Shown: positions 23,391-35,944, counted from the stretch's first letter. The stretch: DNA of 64,000 bases from Vicugna pacos (GCF_048564905.1 NC_133005.1:7133001-7197000), one strand, 5' to 3'. Notes: generated by a model from the sequence alone, not told the origin. Translations and numbers: made by a program.

Positions 23391-23411
23391 AAACAAAACT
23401 TAGTAATTTGG

Positions 23412-24944
23412 GCTTCTTCTTGTTGACCATCGAGGGGTGGATGGCTGAGGCTGAGGGATGTCTTAGCACACAGCTTTAGATGAACTAAATGCATGAACCA
23501 CTGTGACCCTCCAGTGCTGCTGAGAGAGGATCTGAGGGATCTGCCTCCCACTCTTCACAGAGTTCCGTGTGTTTTAGTTGTGTCAGAGGCAATTAGGCAC
23601 AGCTCATCCCTTTCAAATTCCCCAGGGATTTATCACATGGGCCCTTCAAGGTTTCCCTTTCAAATGGCCATAGATTTTATATTCAGATCAGTGTTTAATG
23701 ATCACTCGAATCCTGGCTTTGACTCTGCTGCACTCCTGTGTCCATGGAAGTTGAGGGTGTGAAAAATGGGAAAACAAACACAGTTCTTTGAATTATTACA
23801 GGAAAAGCAGCAGAAGATGAAAATAATTTTGCAGCAGACCAGGTGATCAGAGGCTGTGCTGGGAGTGAAGCCATCAGCCTGGCTTCCATACTCCTCCACC
23901 CACAACCTGGAGTGGGGGAAAGACATGCATATCTCTTCTTAGAGTGACGACAGGAGACTCGCTTCTTCATGATATAAAGCCTCTGACTCAGGTCCTGCGA
24001 CAACACTGAAAGTGAACAGATCCTGTTTCTCAAGTCAGAAGTGGGCATGCTACCATTTGCAGAAATCCTTCTGCCTGCTTTCCACCAGTTGACACAGAGT
24101 TTATTTATCATTCCAAATGGAAGCATGACGTGTGCTCCTCTCTCACGAGGCCAAAAGGGCGGGGGGTTGGACTTTCACAAGTTCCCACTAAGATTTTTTA
24201 AAACTCACTGTGAAACACAGAAACAGACTCTCAGGTTGAGAAGGAACTGAAAGATGACTTTCAAGAACCTCAGTCAATTGGCAAATCCGGGTATATTTCA
24301 AATTACTTTCAGTTTGTTTTTCATCATCAGCTTTCACCACAAGAACCAGGCTTCTGTACACTTTGAAAACACTGACTTGCTTAAAAAAATTAAAAGAGAA
24401 AAGCACAATAACCGATTGTCTTTCAAATCAACTATACTCTGTATGGAACACAATTAACCCCCGAGTCTGTGGGGTAAGAAGACTGTAACATCGTCACACT
24501 TGCTGACAGTGCTGAGTCATTTTTCCATGAAAGGACTGACAAAGCAGGCTTGTTGCTCATCTTTTCTCAGTCTGGCTTAGCTACCTTATTACCGTATTTC
24601 ACCCCCAAAGCCTCTCCGTTCTCCTCTGAGTCATTGTTTTTACCTTGCATGATTTAATTTGAAAAATAATAAGTCCCTCTCAAATGTCAAATCTATATGT
24701 GTACTTGCTACCTCTGAATTTCAAAAATGGTTGATGTCAACGTGAGTGAACCCATCTGAACATTCTAAAAGACGGGTCAACTTAACACTGTCTCAGAAGA
24801 ATATTTTTCCTACTATTAGCCCAAAAGGTCATATTCATTAAGTATACAGGTAACATATGTTAAATACAGTTAATGAGTAATTCATCTTTTTTCATTAATC
24901 AGAATGGTTCATTAGTGAATGCAGAATGATATCATTCATGTATT
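23412..24944. other. No recognised feature
   Basis: Unique-looking DNA. A 143-codon minus-strand frame at 23695-24126 has no recognisable domain, and an overlapping minus-strand frame (23702-23926) reads equally well, so I do not call it a gene. Confidence 0.45.
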
Positions 24945-25440
24945 AATTAATTTCTTCAATACCTTTTTTGCTGGGCATTTACTGCACACAAAGATTTATG
25001 GTATTCAATGCATATGAATAAAGATAAAAAATATGGAGCTGAGAGTCTGCCTTTCAGTACAACGGAATTGCAAGTATGAGTAAAAGGAAATCCACAGAAG
25101 CATAAACAGTGCCATGTGAAAATCAGAGAGAAGCGACAACATCTGGCTAAAGCAAGTAGAAAGTATGTATGTGAGGTCATTTGATAAAAGTGGAATACGG
25201 TGGGCATAGAGGGTTCTCCAAACAGGAGAACCAATATTCTGGCAGAGAGCTGAAGGTGAGAAAGCACTGTCTACATAACAAATGCAGCCCAGTCCACAGG
25301 AGGCTTTTCGAATTCAAGCATAGAATGTGAGTCTGGAAGGGCAGCTTGAGTTTAAGCCATGGAGGGCCTAGAAAACCAAATTAAAATTCTGCTGGTTCAT
25401 AACAAGGATAGATGGGTGTTTTCACTTTGGCCAAACAATT
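24945..25440 (-). mobile_element. L2 LINE fragment, minus strand
   Basis: Complementary L2 text: GCTGGGCATTTACTGCACAC, GTATGAGTAAAAGGAAATCC, TATTCTGGCAGAGAGCTGAA, AGCCATGGAGGGCCTAGAAA and AAATTCTGCTGG. These are the reverse-strand blocks 'accumulated weight... GGGCCTTGTAGGCC... GGATTTTATT'. Diverged. Confidence 0.55.
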
Positions 25441-26590
25441 GTTTAAAAAATGAAAAGCATTCATCAAAGAAATTATTAGGCATAATTGAAAATGTTCTTC
25501 TGTCAATTTTAAGTGCTTTGATCATTTATTTTAATAAATGTAGACAAATCACATGGGTTTATCGTTGTATGCTAGTGGCCCCCAATCTGGAGTCTGTCTT
25601 TATCTCATAATATTTCTCTACACAGCATTTACTACTTCTCACCAAACAACTAATAATACTTGTAGCTTTCTTTAAAGGCATCTGACATCAAACAACATAC
25701 ATAAGACAGGGCAGAGACTCCCTCACAAAAAGAAAACATATGACTACGCCCCAAGCAATCGTGTTTTGACAAGACCACTGCAGTCTTTGAGTGATGTAGC
25801 ATTGCCAGTTAATCTTATGCAATGTCTCAGATCCTGTCTTTGAGTACAAATGCCATAAGGGCCAAGCAATATTTGTAGAGTTTAAAGATGTACTCTTTCT
25901 TCCCTTCTTCAAATGAAGGAATGCCAAATAGCAACACTGACACACATGTAGCTGTGAGGCAACCCGAAAGCAACATGTGTAGACCATTCTCTACCAACTA
26001 ACCTTGCACAGTGAGTCTCTTTGAAACACCTTTGCAAAGTTACAGCTGTAGATAAGTTTGTAAAGATATAAATGTGTCCACCTAGTCAGTGTTAGAGATA
26101 GGGAGGCTCAAGGCAATATTGCTATCTGGCCTTATATTGTCTTTGCCTTTAACAGATTGTTTTCAAATCCACAAGTTTCTAAACAAATTAGGGTTGAGTC
26201 AATTGCACACATGTTTAAAGTGGCTCTTATCAATTAAAGCAACAATATCAGTTGATGCTTACTATACTTTCCTGAATAAATTAATAGAACACAATCACTT
26301 AATTTATATGTTGACACATTTATAGTCTTTTCTATTTCAAATCCCATCATTTTAGTATAAAGTATGCCATTTTATTTTTAATTCTCAATAAACAAATAAG
26401 CAACTTATAAAGGCCTATACAGATTACCAAAGACTGGACTAGATGTAGCAAAGTGAATCTAGTGACTGACCCATGTGACTTCAGTCACATACAGATGATA
26501 TTCCAAGCATGAATCTGAAAAGAGAAAACCAGAGAAATCTGAGGGGTTCTCATGAATGTCAAGTCAGAATAAATAATACCAGGATGACTC
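25441..26590. other. No recognised feature
   Basis: AT-rich, unique-looking DNA with no nameable repeat. The frames at 25688-25987 (minus) and 26089-26325 (plus) show no domain. Confidence 0.45.
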
Positions 26591-26594
26591 AGTA

Positions 26595-26695
26595 AGTTAC
26601 GATAATAATAATGTATATTTACTGAGTTTTTCCTATGTGAAGTGCATGTGCTGAGCACATTTTACATATTAACTTGTTTCCAAATACGCTACTCT
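26595..26695 (+). mobile_element. MIR SINE fragment
   Basis: ATAATGTATATTTACTGAGT then AGTGCATGTGCTGAGCACAT and TTTTACATATTAACTTGTTT match the left part of MIR (TTTATTGAGC... GGCACTG... TTTACATGTATTAAC). Confidence 0.6.
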
Positions 26696-26699
26696 TTCT

Positions 26700-26920
26700 T
26701 AAAATCATAGTGATAATAATATTAGCTAATTTTCATCGAATGTATGCTAATTTCCAGGCATACGTTAAACCACTTTACTTGTATTATCTCATGAAATCCT
26801 CACAATTCAACGAGATGCACTTATTATGCCCCTTTTACAGAAGTAGAAACTGAGAGACAATGAGGGATAATGATATTCCAGAACTACATACATCATTAGC
26901 CATTTTCCCCTTGTGAATAA
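26700..26920 (+). mobile_element. MIR SINE
   Basis: TAGCTAATTTTCATCGAATG, TTTACTTGTATTATCTCATG, AAATCCTCACAATTC, CCCCTTTTACAGAAGTAGAA and ACTGAGAGACAATGAGGG. This is the standard MIR order. It follows another MIR fragment in the same orientation. Confidence 0.8.
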
Positions 26921-26994
26921 TGACTCTGCTGGAATGGTAGACAGGTAATCTGGGTCCCTGTTAGGTATCACATGGAATAAATTGTCTAGCTGTT

Positions 26995-27408
26995 CCTTAT
27001 CCACCTGAATGCCTTACCATTTCCTTTTCCCCCTGAGCACACAGCTGGTTTGCCCAGCATCCTCTGCAGTTCAGAGTGGCCATGTGACTAACATCTGTTC
27101 AGTGGACTGTGAGAGCAAGTGCCACTCTCAGGCCTGGCCCCTAAAAACCTGTCATGAAATGCTCCAGTGTTTCTCTCCTGCATTCTGCCAGCTAGTTATC
27201 AGAGCTCATGACTGCAGAAGCCATGTGCTTGAGGCAGCGGATCCTCCATCCACCTCGGGTCCTGAATGGCTACATGAGGCAGTCACACCTTCTCCCTAAC
27301 TGCTGTTTAGTTTGATGTGAACCAGTCATAAGATTCCATTGTACTAGTTACTGAGATTTTAGCATTTATTTACTATAGCCTCCAGTATTTGCTTTAACTA
27401 ATAATAAC
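26995..27408 (+). mobile_element. MaLR-type solo LTR, old MLT1-like
   Basis: Blocks: GTTTGCCCAGCATCCTCTGC, GGCCATGTGACTAACATCTG, GTGGACTGTGAGAGCAAGTG, GGATCCTCCATCC, TCCTGAATGGCTACATGAGG, then TACTGAGATTTTAGCATTTA near the end. This is a diverged LTR of the older MLT1 group. No internal region is attached. The ends are approximate. Confidence 0.65.
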
Positions 27409-27409
27409 T

Positions 27410-28038
27410 CTCTACATTTTAGATTCTTATACAAATGTCAGATACTACTTTACCAGCAAGGCAGAATCCAGTTTCTTCAAATGTCCTCTCTCACTGAGAA
27501 AGAGTTTGCTTTCTACACCTGCTGTAGCAGTCAGATCTCCTGGAATGGCTTTTTACCATTTTAAATTTCATCAACAAGAAGATACCAGGTACAGAAGGAG
27601 GAAGAGAGGCTGACTCAGCCTATTACTCCTCTGCAGTGACAGGCAGGCAAGGCTTTGGAGAAATCCATTCTCTGTAGCACTGCAGGCAGCTTGGCCATCA
27701 CTAGTGACTTTGTGGGGTTCCTTCATACACCTTCTGGAGTCTCTGATAGCTAATGGTCCCCTTCCCTGAGCTTCAATTTTCCAACCCTCCCAATAGTTTC
27801 AGAAACAATTTCAAGTACGAAATCCCATCCATCTTAAAATACCCAGAGAGGTTCCTATTTCTCTAATGAAGCTCTGACAGATACAATATAATCTCTACTC
27901 CTCAAGGCAACTGATCGTAGTTATTGCCATTTGAGATATTTTCCCTGCCCTAGCCCACATCCCCTCCAAAGCTGACAGTAAATGGACCTCAGACTACACA
28001 AACTCTTTATTATTAAAAATCTTACTGTCATCAACAAC
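27410..28038. other. No recognised feature
   Basis: Unassigned DNA between the MaLR LTR and the hAT-like element. Confidence 0.4.
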
Positions 28039-28046
28039 CATCAATA

Positions 28047-28224
28047 CAGGACTGGCTTCTTGGGTGTGTGACCTGTGCAGTTGCTCGGGACTCTGTGCTT
28101 AAAAGGGTCCACATGTGTTTAAATGCTCTTCTTAAATGTCTTCTTGAAGTTCTTGATAACTTTTGAACAAGGGGCCCACATTTTCACTTTCCACTGGGTC
28201 CTACAAATCGCATAGCTAGTTCTG
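28047..28224 (+). mobile_element. Non-autonomous hAT-like DNA transposon (old MER type)
   Basis: Left terminus CAGGACTGGCTTCTTGGG, right terminus GCATAGCTAGTTCTG, which pair imperfectly as inverted repeats. Inside: TGACCTGTGCAGTTGCTCGG, CTTGAAGTTCTTGATAAC and AACAAGGGGCCCACATTTTC, blocks I remember from a widespread old repeat whose name I cannot give. Flanking 8-mers CATCAATA (28039-28046) and TATCAATG (28225-28232) agree at six of eight positions, as expected for an aged hAT duplication. Confidence 0.65.
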
Positions 28225-28232
28225 TATCAATG

Positions 28233-30730
28233 ATAGCATTTGCAAAAGAATCATGTAAAATACATGGAAAGAAAGAATTCCAGGTACCCTAATCTCTTTC
28301 ACTTCTATAGTTCAACACAGCAATACATAAAGCTCAATCTTACAACCATCCTTGACATCTCAATACCACCAACATTCTGCCTTGTAACCACAGCATTCAT
28401 GCCAAATAGTGGAGGAACTGTAGGATGTGATCTATGATATGTTGAAAAGAAAACAAAGCAATTGCAAATTTTCTGATGATTCTTTGTATATGTAAGAGTG
28501 GAGACTCTTGCATTTGGGAAAACAGCGTAATGACTTTTTTTTTTCCAGATATGCAAACTTGGGTCCCAGACTGTAGGCTGGAGTAGGGTTTGAGCATTCA
28601 AGTCTTCCTCATAAAAAAAAAAATTAAGGATTTTGTTATTATAGTAGCTAATGGTAGGACACTGGAACTCTGGAACAGGAGATACAGGAGAGGGATGGAC
28701 CCTGTCAGCATGGCAGAGTTTGGAGACTTGGTAAGAAAAGCTATTATCAGTGAAAATGTCCTGCGGCAGAACATGCTACTGTATTTCTAGGAACAATGTT
28801 GTTTACATTTCAATGTAATGTGTTGTTCTATGTTTATATTTCAATAACCAAATCCTGCACTCTTATCTCCCTCTCCATTGCTACCAGCTTTCTTTCCATT
28901 GCCTAACTTTAAGGAAAAATCAATGGTGAGTGGCCTTAGTTAGTGGTGTCTTAAAGCACCAATGGGCAAGACAGGGCCAAAAATGGCTAGCAGCCATGAA
29001 AGGTGAGCCCAAGAGCAGGGATTTGGAGCGAAATGTGCTACCATAACATAAGGCTCTTTGGACACCATGGAATGTTAAGCACAGCACTGGACCTCCCAAA
29101 CTGTACTGAGTGGAGGCTTAAGCTGGAAATGAAATGGAATTTTCTTTAGCTGGAAATAAAAATGGTGGCCTCAAGATCCAAAAGGACATGGAAACAGCCA
29201 GAATATACCAATACTTTCTATAAATGGAAATACCTCTGGAAGTAATGGGAAGAAATCAATGTGAAAGATGGAGATCGAAGGCTGGTTCGGGGTTAAGCTG
29301 TGAGGTGACCTATTGAATAGAGATCCAAGCAGAACTAGGACTCCTACCATCTATAGCAACTTTCCTGTGACTAAGAATCCAATAAATAAGAATTCAGGTT
29401 CTTCCACAGGCATAAAACTCACTGTCCAAATGTACTAGAAAAAGATTCAACTGAAGCATAATTTACACTTCAAAGAGAATGTCACCTGGCACATTTTCAG
29501 TTCCACAGCCAGAAAAAAAGAAAAGTATCTGTTTACAAGCCAATCTACATTTCCAAAATCAAGACTTAAAATCCATAGTGAGTATATCCTTTATGTAACA
29601 GACCCAAATAAAAAGGTGGCACCTCCCCAGGAAGATAATATCACATCCTCATGCCAACTATTTACAAGCCAGCTATCAAAACTGTGCCTTGATTCACTAG
29701 GCTTCTCCAGGAATTCAGCATTTATTTACAAGTAGAATGGAGCCTCGTAGAAAAGTATCAAGTAGGGCCACCTAAACACGGCCCTTGAAGAATACACACA
29801 ATAATAAACGTCAGAGTGCTCTCAATTACATACATTGACAGCTTCCACATCGCAGACTGAAATTACAGTCAGAGGAAAAAATTATTCTTAGACAAAGATA
29901 ATACAGTTTGAGAGATGGTACATTTATTCTTTAAAATCAAACATCTTTGATTTAACTACTATTCAGATTTGTTCTTGACAAGGTTGTGTTAACACTGTAA
30001 CCTAAAGCAAATTCATATTTATCCAACATACATTCTACATGAAAAATTGCTTACTCTCTGGAATAAGCATTCAGGCACACCTTCCCACCCACATTGAGCA
30101 ACTAGAATTGTTACTCACACAAGAGTATATCACAAACACTGAAAAGCTCATTCTTTACCTACTATCTTTAAAAAATAACCAAATATATAATCCTAGTGGG
30201 GATAGTACTGTTATTAAAAGAACATATCTGCAGCATTACAGATTAATTGTGCTCTTGGACAATTTCACGCTCAGGTCAATTTAATAAATGTGAACATGTC
30301 ATCCACTAAATTATGAATCACCAAGAAGACCTACTCACCCAGAAATTGTTCTGTTGTTTCACCTGCAACTTTAAAAAATCATCATCTATAGTATTAAGAA
30401 GATTAAATTACCTGTTTTTTAATTTCAGCAAGCAATGGAGTGTGTCTACCTGCTGAATCCTCTGCCAACTGCCAGACAAAAGGCTGAGGGGAGTGCACTT
30501 TGGATGCTATCAATTAAAGGAAGGTGGTTCATTAATCTTTACTGTCAACGCCTGAATTCTGCTCTGATGGCTCCTATGGTATGCAGTTGGTTCCTGACAT
30601 TTCAAACCAAGACCCATCCAGCCAAATTCACCTTGTAGAAAGATAGCTTAAGCTTTTCCTGGTTGATTGTGAGCCCATTTATAAATAGCTAATAATATCT
30701 TCTGCTATGAGAGATAAATAATTTGAAAAG
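28233..30730. other. No recognised feature
   Basis: Unique-looking DNA. The longer frames (28240-28437, 28305-28601 minus, 30435-30638) show no domain. A good acceptor-like TTTTTTAATTTCAG stands directly upstream of the last one (see findings). Confidence 0.4.
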
Positions 30731-30734
30731 TTCT

Positions 30735-30840
30735 TGTGTTCACTCATTCGTTCAATATATAGTTATTTGGGTCCTATTATTTGCCAGGACTTCTACTCAG
30801 AGATTAACCAAACTACATCAAAAGAGAACCAGACATCATG
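30735..30840 (-). mobile_element. L2 3' end, minus strand (short)
   Basis: TCACTCATTCGTTCAATATA, then GGTCCTATTATTTGCCAGGA, resembles the complement of the L2 tail. Very short. Confidence 0.45.
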
Positions 30841-31339
30841 AAACTATTTTTGAAACTTGACCTCTATACATATCCTAAAAAGGGTTCACAAGAAAAAAAT
30901 TATGGCTGCTTTCCAAATCCTTAAGAAAATGAAAGTTGCAAGCACATATTTTTGAGAACTTGCGACAAATCAATTAGAGTTTTAAGAAAAAGCAATGCCA
31001 TATAAATCCAGGCTGGATCTGGGCTTGCTTTATCACCACAAGATAATCTTTAAGTAGAATTGGCAAAAGAAACTCTTTTTCAGGTGAACATACAAAAAGA
31101 GTTGAACTGAGCACCGGGTAGTATGTTAATCACTTCCAATTGGTTAGATTTGCTATATAATATACATGAAAGTGCATCTATTGTCTGTAGTATTAGTAGT
31201 GATTAACTTTTAAGTAATAAATGATATTAAGATGAGAATTGAAGCAAGAATTTGTGGAAACAATCAATTCTGAAAATCCAGTAACTTGTGGAGTTGGTTT
31301 TGCCTATTTTTTCATTAGAAGAACTAACTCCAGCAAACT

Positions 31340-31965
31340 TTTGATATTTAAATGGAGACTTTATCAGTCAGGCTCCAACCAAGATCACACAAACCAGTGG
31401 GTAAATTAAGTGAAGGGAATTTAATTCAGGGATTGGTCTCACAGGTGATAGGAAAGCTAAAGAGCCAAATAAGAAACACTGAGGCACCCTAGGGATTGCC
31501 AAAGGCAGAAAATAACGAAAGGACACAGAAAAGAGGCAGTGACCAGAGCCCAGGGACCAGGGTTACACGGCAGAAGCTGGAACCCCAGCAGGTTTCCCTG
31601 GCAGGACAAAACACAGAGGTGTCACCAAGGCAGAGAGGAAGGGGAAAGAAATCTCATGGCAGCACCTTCCATCGACCAAACCCAGGTGGCAGTCAGACAT
31701 GGGAGGCTGGGAAATGCAGCTTGCGGGGGATGAGGGCAGTTCTGCTCCCCTGTGGTACAGGGCATAGCAGAGGGAGGACACGAATGGATGCCCATTCAAC
31801 AGGCCCAGGACCACCACCTGTGCCTAGAGCTACACTAAGGGATTTGTTGAGGTCAGAAGCTCTCACATTATGTGACCCTGGAGTCATCATGAAATTCAAC
31901 ATCAACCAAAAGCATCAGGTAACTCCTGTACACCCCAAAGTCCTGGGAAGATTGCAAGACTTAAA
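31340..31965 (+). repeat. Repeat-like, purine-rich segment (family not named)
   Basis: TCAGGCTCCAACCAAGATCA, AATTTAATTCAGGGATTGGT, CACAGGTGATAGGAAAGCTA and GGGAGGCTGGGAAATGCAGC have the feel of a medium-frequency repeat I cannot name. The region is GC-richer than its surroundings and holds a 157-codon open frame (31496-31969) rich in Gly, Arg, Pro and Thr with no domain, probably chance. Confidence 0.35.
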
Positions 31966-32714
31966 CTGACCCTGGTAGCACAGGTCTAGAAACCTCAACA
32001 CGTTATTTTTGAAAAGCAAAAATGGGACTTTTATATCCAAATATCATTAGCAGAAGAGGATGAACTTCAGAGCCATTGTTTCCCTGGTATCTTTAGCAAC
32101 ACTGAAACTGTTCTAGTTGACACATTCTTCAGTGTTTGGCTAAGTCTTTTTATTCTAAAGACAGGGTCCTAGGGTTCAGCACCTATTTCTCTATAAGGAA
32201 GGGGAGTCTTTTCACATGGTATTAGTTATCTAGAACTTTGTAACATCTTGCTACAGAAAGCAAAGCTTAATAGTGTAGCTTTAGGAGATAGAACTGCTAC
32301 ATATGTTCAAAATGAGTAAAAACATTAAAATCTTAAGTTTTATAGTATAAAAAGAAGTAACTGTTTAATAAATGCATATAAAACTATCACAGGGTTTTTG
32401 GTAACATGTATCCAAGACTGCCTTCCCCAGAGTGTACACTGAGTGCTCACACATGGCTGTTAATTGAAAAAAAAAAAAAGGTTCTCTGTTATTTGGACAA
32501 AACTATCTTTTTTGCTTTTTACAGCATTTGATATACTAACAATTATGTCTTAATCACCAAGAAAAGGACATGGTATTTAGTATTTATAAGACATCTTTGA
32601 CATCTTTGACAATGAAATAAAAAAAATTGTAGGACACCCAACAGAGACAGTATTCTCATTCATATTTGGAAAATGGGAGCCTAAAAAAAAAAGAAATATG
32701 TCATATGCACTCAA

Positions 32715-32810
32715 GAAACAGAATAACATAAGGCAGCATGGCCCAACCTCTCCTGACCATGAAAAACACTTAAGAACTTATTAAAAATACAAATTCCTGG
32801 GGAGAATATG
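32715..32810 (+). mobile_element. Possible MER5-type hAT scrap
   Basis: GAACTTATTAAAAATACAAATTCCTGGGG-like text resembles the middle of MER5A (GAACTTGTTAGAAATGCAAATTCTCGGG). Neither terminus is visible, so this is weak. Confidence 0.35.
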
Positions 32811-32844
32811 GTATACTGCACTTTAAACCAGTAACTCAATTGAG

Positions 32845-33090
32845 TACAGCAATGGAAAAATGAGCTTGGGGTTTGAAGGCAGTTAACCAGTTCTGCATCC
32901 TGGTTCTGCCACTTTCTCATAGTGACTGTGGGCAAGTTTACTAAACTATTGGGGCCCTGGTCTTTTCATCCATAAGATGCAAGTAACAGTTCCTATTTAA
33001 CAGGATCATCGTGAAGATAAGATGAATATAAAGCTTTTAGCAATAGCGTCTGACATATTATGTGCTCCATAAACATTGTTGATATGATAT
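32845..33090 (+). mobile_element. MIR SINE, nearly full length
   Basis: GGTTTGAAGGCAGTTAACCA, CATCCTGGTTCTGCCACTTTC, GACTGTGGGCAAGTTTACTA, CATCCATAAGATGCAAGTAA, GGATCATCGTGAAGATAAGA and a tail ACATATTATGTGCTCCATAA. All MIR blocks are in order. Confidence 0.9.
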
Positions 33091-33099
33091 TAAGCTAGA

Positions 33100-34255
33100 C
33101 ATGTCTTTTTTCCTTCTTCTCAATCTGGAAATTTATGTTTACCTAATTGATTTTTTTCTAGGAATATCTACACTCATCCCTAGCGTTGCATCCCCTGTCC
33201 AATATGCTTTTACATTGTTAGAAATGATCAATTTGCAATGCAGACATTAAAATCAGAATTTTCAGCTAGAAGCATTGCGTATTTAATAGGCATGGTCACA
33301 ACACCTGTAAGAGTCACTTCCCGATGAAAGAATCATCCCCACTCCTACCTTCTGCACTCCCCTGAACTTCACATAAACATTGTATAAGTGGCCTTTGTCA
33401 GTATGACTTGGGAGGAAATCAGAAAGGACAGGGTATCCACAGTGAGAAATGTGCTCAGCTTGTGTCCTGAGCCCACAGATATGTGCACCGGCACCAATGA
33501 AAGTACAGCTTAGGAAATGCTGCTACTGCCCTTCAGGGATCCTGCTTTTCTTCTTAAAGCCCCTGGTGCAAGTGAGGTTTATGGCAAGGACACTGGTAAA
33601 GAACCCATGGGCAGGTTGCTTCTGCTCTGCTGATGTCTCATTTGAAGCCAACCCTTGGAGAGAGTGGACCAGTGAATGTTTGGTCCTTACCAGGAACTAG
33701 GTTGTGGCTTTATCCACAGTGGACCCAAAGGTGCACCTTCTGTATGCAAGGAGGGGAAATGGCCTGCTTATCATCCCATCATTGAGAGAAACATGGAGCC
33801 CATTGCTCAAAATCCCTCCCTAAAGTGTTGTGCCAACTATGATGTACACTCTTGCTGTCTTCTCCTACAATTCTGTGCCCAAGAGGAAGGACTGAGACAC
33901 CATCAGACAGATGGCAAGAACCAGCCTAAGTGGGACTGATTGTACTGGTCTCATCTTCCCCCCAGAAAACATCTCTGATGTCTCATTTCACTTTGGCAGT
34001 CTGCCTTCCACGGCTCCCACCAGCACTTGGGGTCACAATAGCATAACGTGCATGCATGCATATCTGCATCCCAGCCGATCTTGGAGTCCCACTTGGCCAG
34101 CAGCAGGAGAGTCACTAACATCCAGGAGGAACATTGTAATGAGGTACCAGATGGAGTTACCCCTTTAGAGGCCATCATGCCTGAAGGAGGCCCATCTCAA
34201 TACCAAAGGAGCATGAGCGAGCCCACCTGAACAGGGAAACTGTGAGTCTGTCCTT
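33100..34255. other. No recognised feature
   Basis: Unassigned DNA. Overlapping short frames at 33449-34230 on both strands have no domain. Confidence 0.4.
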
Positions 34256-34259
34256 GTTT

Positions 34260-34930
34260 CTAATTTCTTTTCAGGGGAAGAGGAAGAGGATGTCTGCTGA
34301 GTTTCACTGTAAGCTCTGAACTGGCTGTTCCACATCCTTCCCCACCCTGTGGGCTACCGGGGGCTGACCCAGGCGGACTGCATCACCCTGCCTCCCTTGC
34401 TGTCTGGCTTCTGACTGGAGGCATCGGCAGGCTGTCAGAGGGTGGGAGGAGGGAGATCACGTATTTCTTCCCAGTTCACACGGAGCTCTGGCCCTACACC
34501 TCAGTCGGTGTATGTGTCCCTCTATGACTGTACATTACAATTACTGGGCAGCCTTTAAAAATCCAGAAGCCCACATCAAAGACCATTTAAAGATGAATTA
34601 AATTCGAATCTCTACGCATACGCTAGTATGTTTAAATTTCCCTGGTGATTCCAATAAGGAGACAAGATTAAGAACCACTGTTCTAGGACAACAGCTCTGC
34701 TGGGTGCCCTGTCCTCCTTGGTGCTCGCTGTCACTGGGTCCCAGTAACACTCTCTTTCCCTTGGCCATTCAGTAACATCTTCCACCAACTGCTGGGTTCA
34801 GAGGGGCTCAACATCTTGTATTGGTCTCTTCATCCCTGTCCACACTTCTGTAACTTCTCCTTTAATTAAACTATTTTTCTTTAAGGCACCACAGGGAAAT
34901 CATATTTCCTACCATGACCCTTTGTTAAAT
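34260..34930 (+). repeat. Unnamed repeat-like segment split by a hAT element
   Basis: TGGCTGTTCCACATCCTTCC, CAGAGGGTGGGAGGAGGGAG and, after the inner element, CCCAGTAACACTCTCTTTCC and CTTCTGTAACTTCTCCTTTAATTAAAC-type text resemble a known medium-frequency repeat that ends in short T/A-rich text. I cannot give its name. The two halves appear to continue once 34525-34686 is removed. Confidence 0.4.
34525..34686 (+). mobile_element. hAT-Charlie element, MER5-like
   Basis: CATTACAATTACTGGGCAGC near the left and CCTGGTGATTCCAATAAGGA then TTAAGAACCACTGTTCTAG at the right. These are MER5-type blocks (GTGATTCCAAT... GAACCACTG). Non-autonomous and old. It interrupts a larger repeat-like segment. Confidence 0.65.
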
Positions 34931-35944
34931 TCCTTTGTTGCATAAGAGAAAAGAAATAGTGAACTGGTGAACTGATAAGCATGAGAAGCAAATAAACAAA
35001 ACAACAAAACCCTTCTAGAATGAGGATATACTTAGAAATGGAGACAATCTAATTCAACCCTTAGATATTCAAAGGAGAAGCCTGGAGAAAATTTATTTTT
35101 TAAAATAGCCAAGTGAAGTTTATTTTTGGAAGGTGGAGTGAGATGTTGTGGCTTGCAGGTTAAGAAGGCTGTCGATGTCATTTGTGGCACTAGGCACAGC
35201 ATTTGTGTAGGCTGTGTGGTCACAGCCTGGGAAGGGAGCGTCTCAGCAGCAATCCCCACCTGGATTTCACTGCCCTCTTTTCACGTGAAATGATTGCTTA
35301 TCTTCCCATTTCGTCCTGCTGTTTTGAGAGGACATGCTGAAGAGCATCAAAGGGGACAGTGAGAACCAGAGGGCAGAAGTGCGAGTTGCAATTAGGCAAA
35401 CAGAGACACAGAGTGGCCCCACATCACAGAGAGCAGGATTCCAGCAGGGAGACAGGCAGGGAGGCTCAGCATCAGTTTCTGCACCCAGGTTTGGGGAGAG
35501 TTTTCACCCTCACTGTAAATGAGGCACCCTCTTCTTGCTAATCCCCCCACCCTGCTCCACGAGAGGGAGGATTATCCCACAGAGAATGTGGCTTTTCAAA
35601 AAGAAAACACTGATTCAGTCTCTCCTGCATAAATTCTTCTGCGTGAATTTTTGTACTTTTTCCCTCAAAATTAGAAGTACTTACAATACAGGCCCTGCAT
35701 TTGACAGGGATTAAAGACACGTCCTTTTCAGCTTTCTGAGGGCATATTCAGAAATGGCCCAGTAATCTGTACAATTAGGAGGCAATCAAGCAAATAGATA
35801 TTATATTTTATTTTTAGGGTTCTACCACTTCTCTCTCCTACTGTATTTTTTCAGTAGCCTTATGTAGTTTTAATTTGTATTTTTCAACAATCTGAAATTA
35901 ATAGACATACTTGTGTGAGCATTTATGCAACATACATCTCAGCG

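Noticed and set aside
23695-24126. 143-aa minus-strand frame
   Set aside because: No recognisable domain, and a second overlapping minus-strand frame is open as well. Not supported as a gene.
31496-31969. 157-aa plus-strand frame
   Set aside because: Lies in a GC-richer, repeat-like segment, with opposite-strand frames equally open and no domain. Probably chance.
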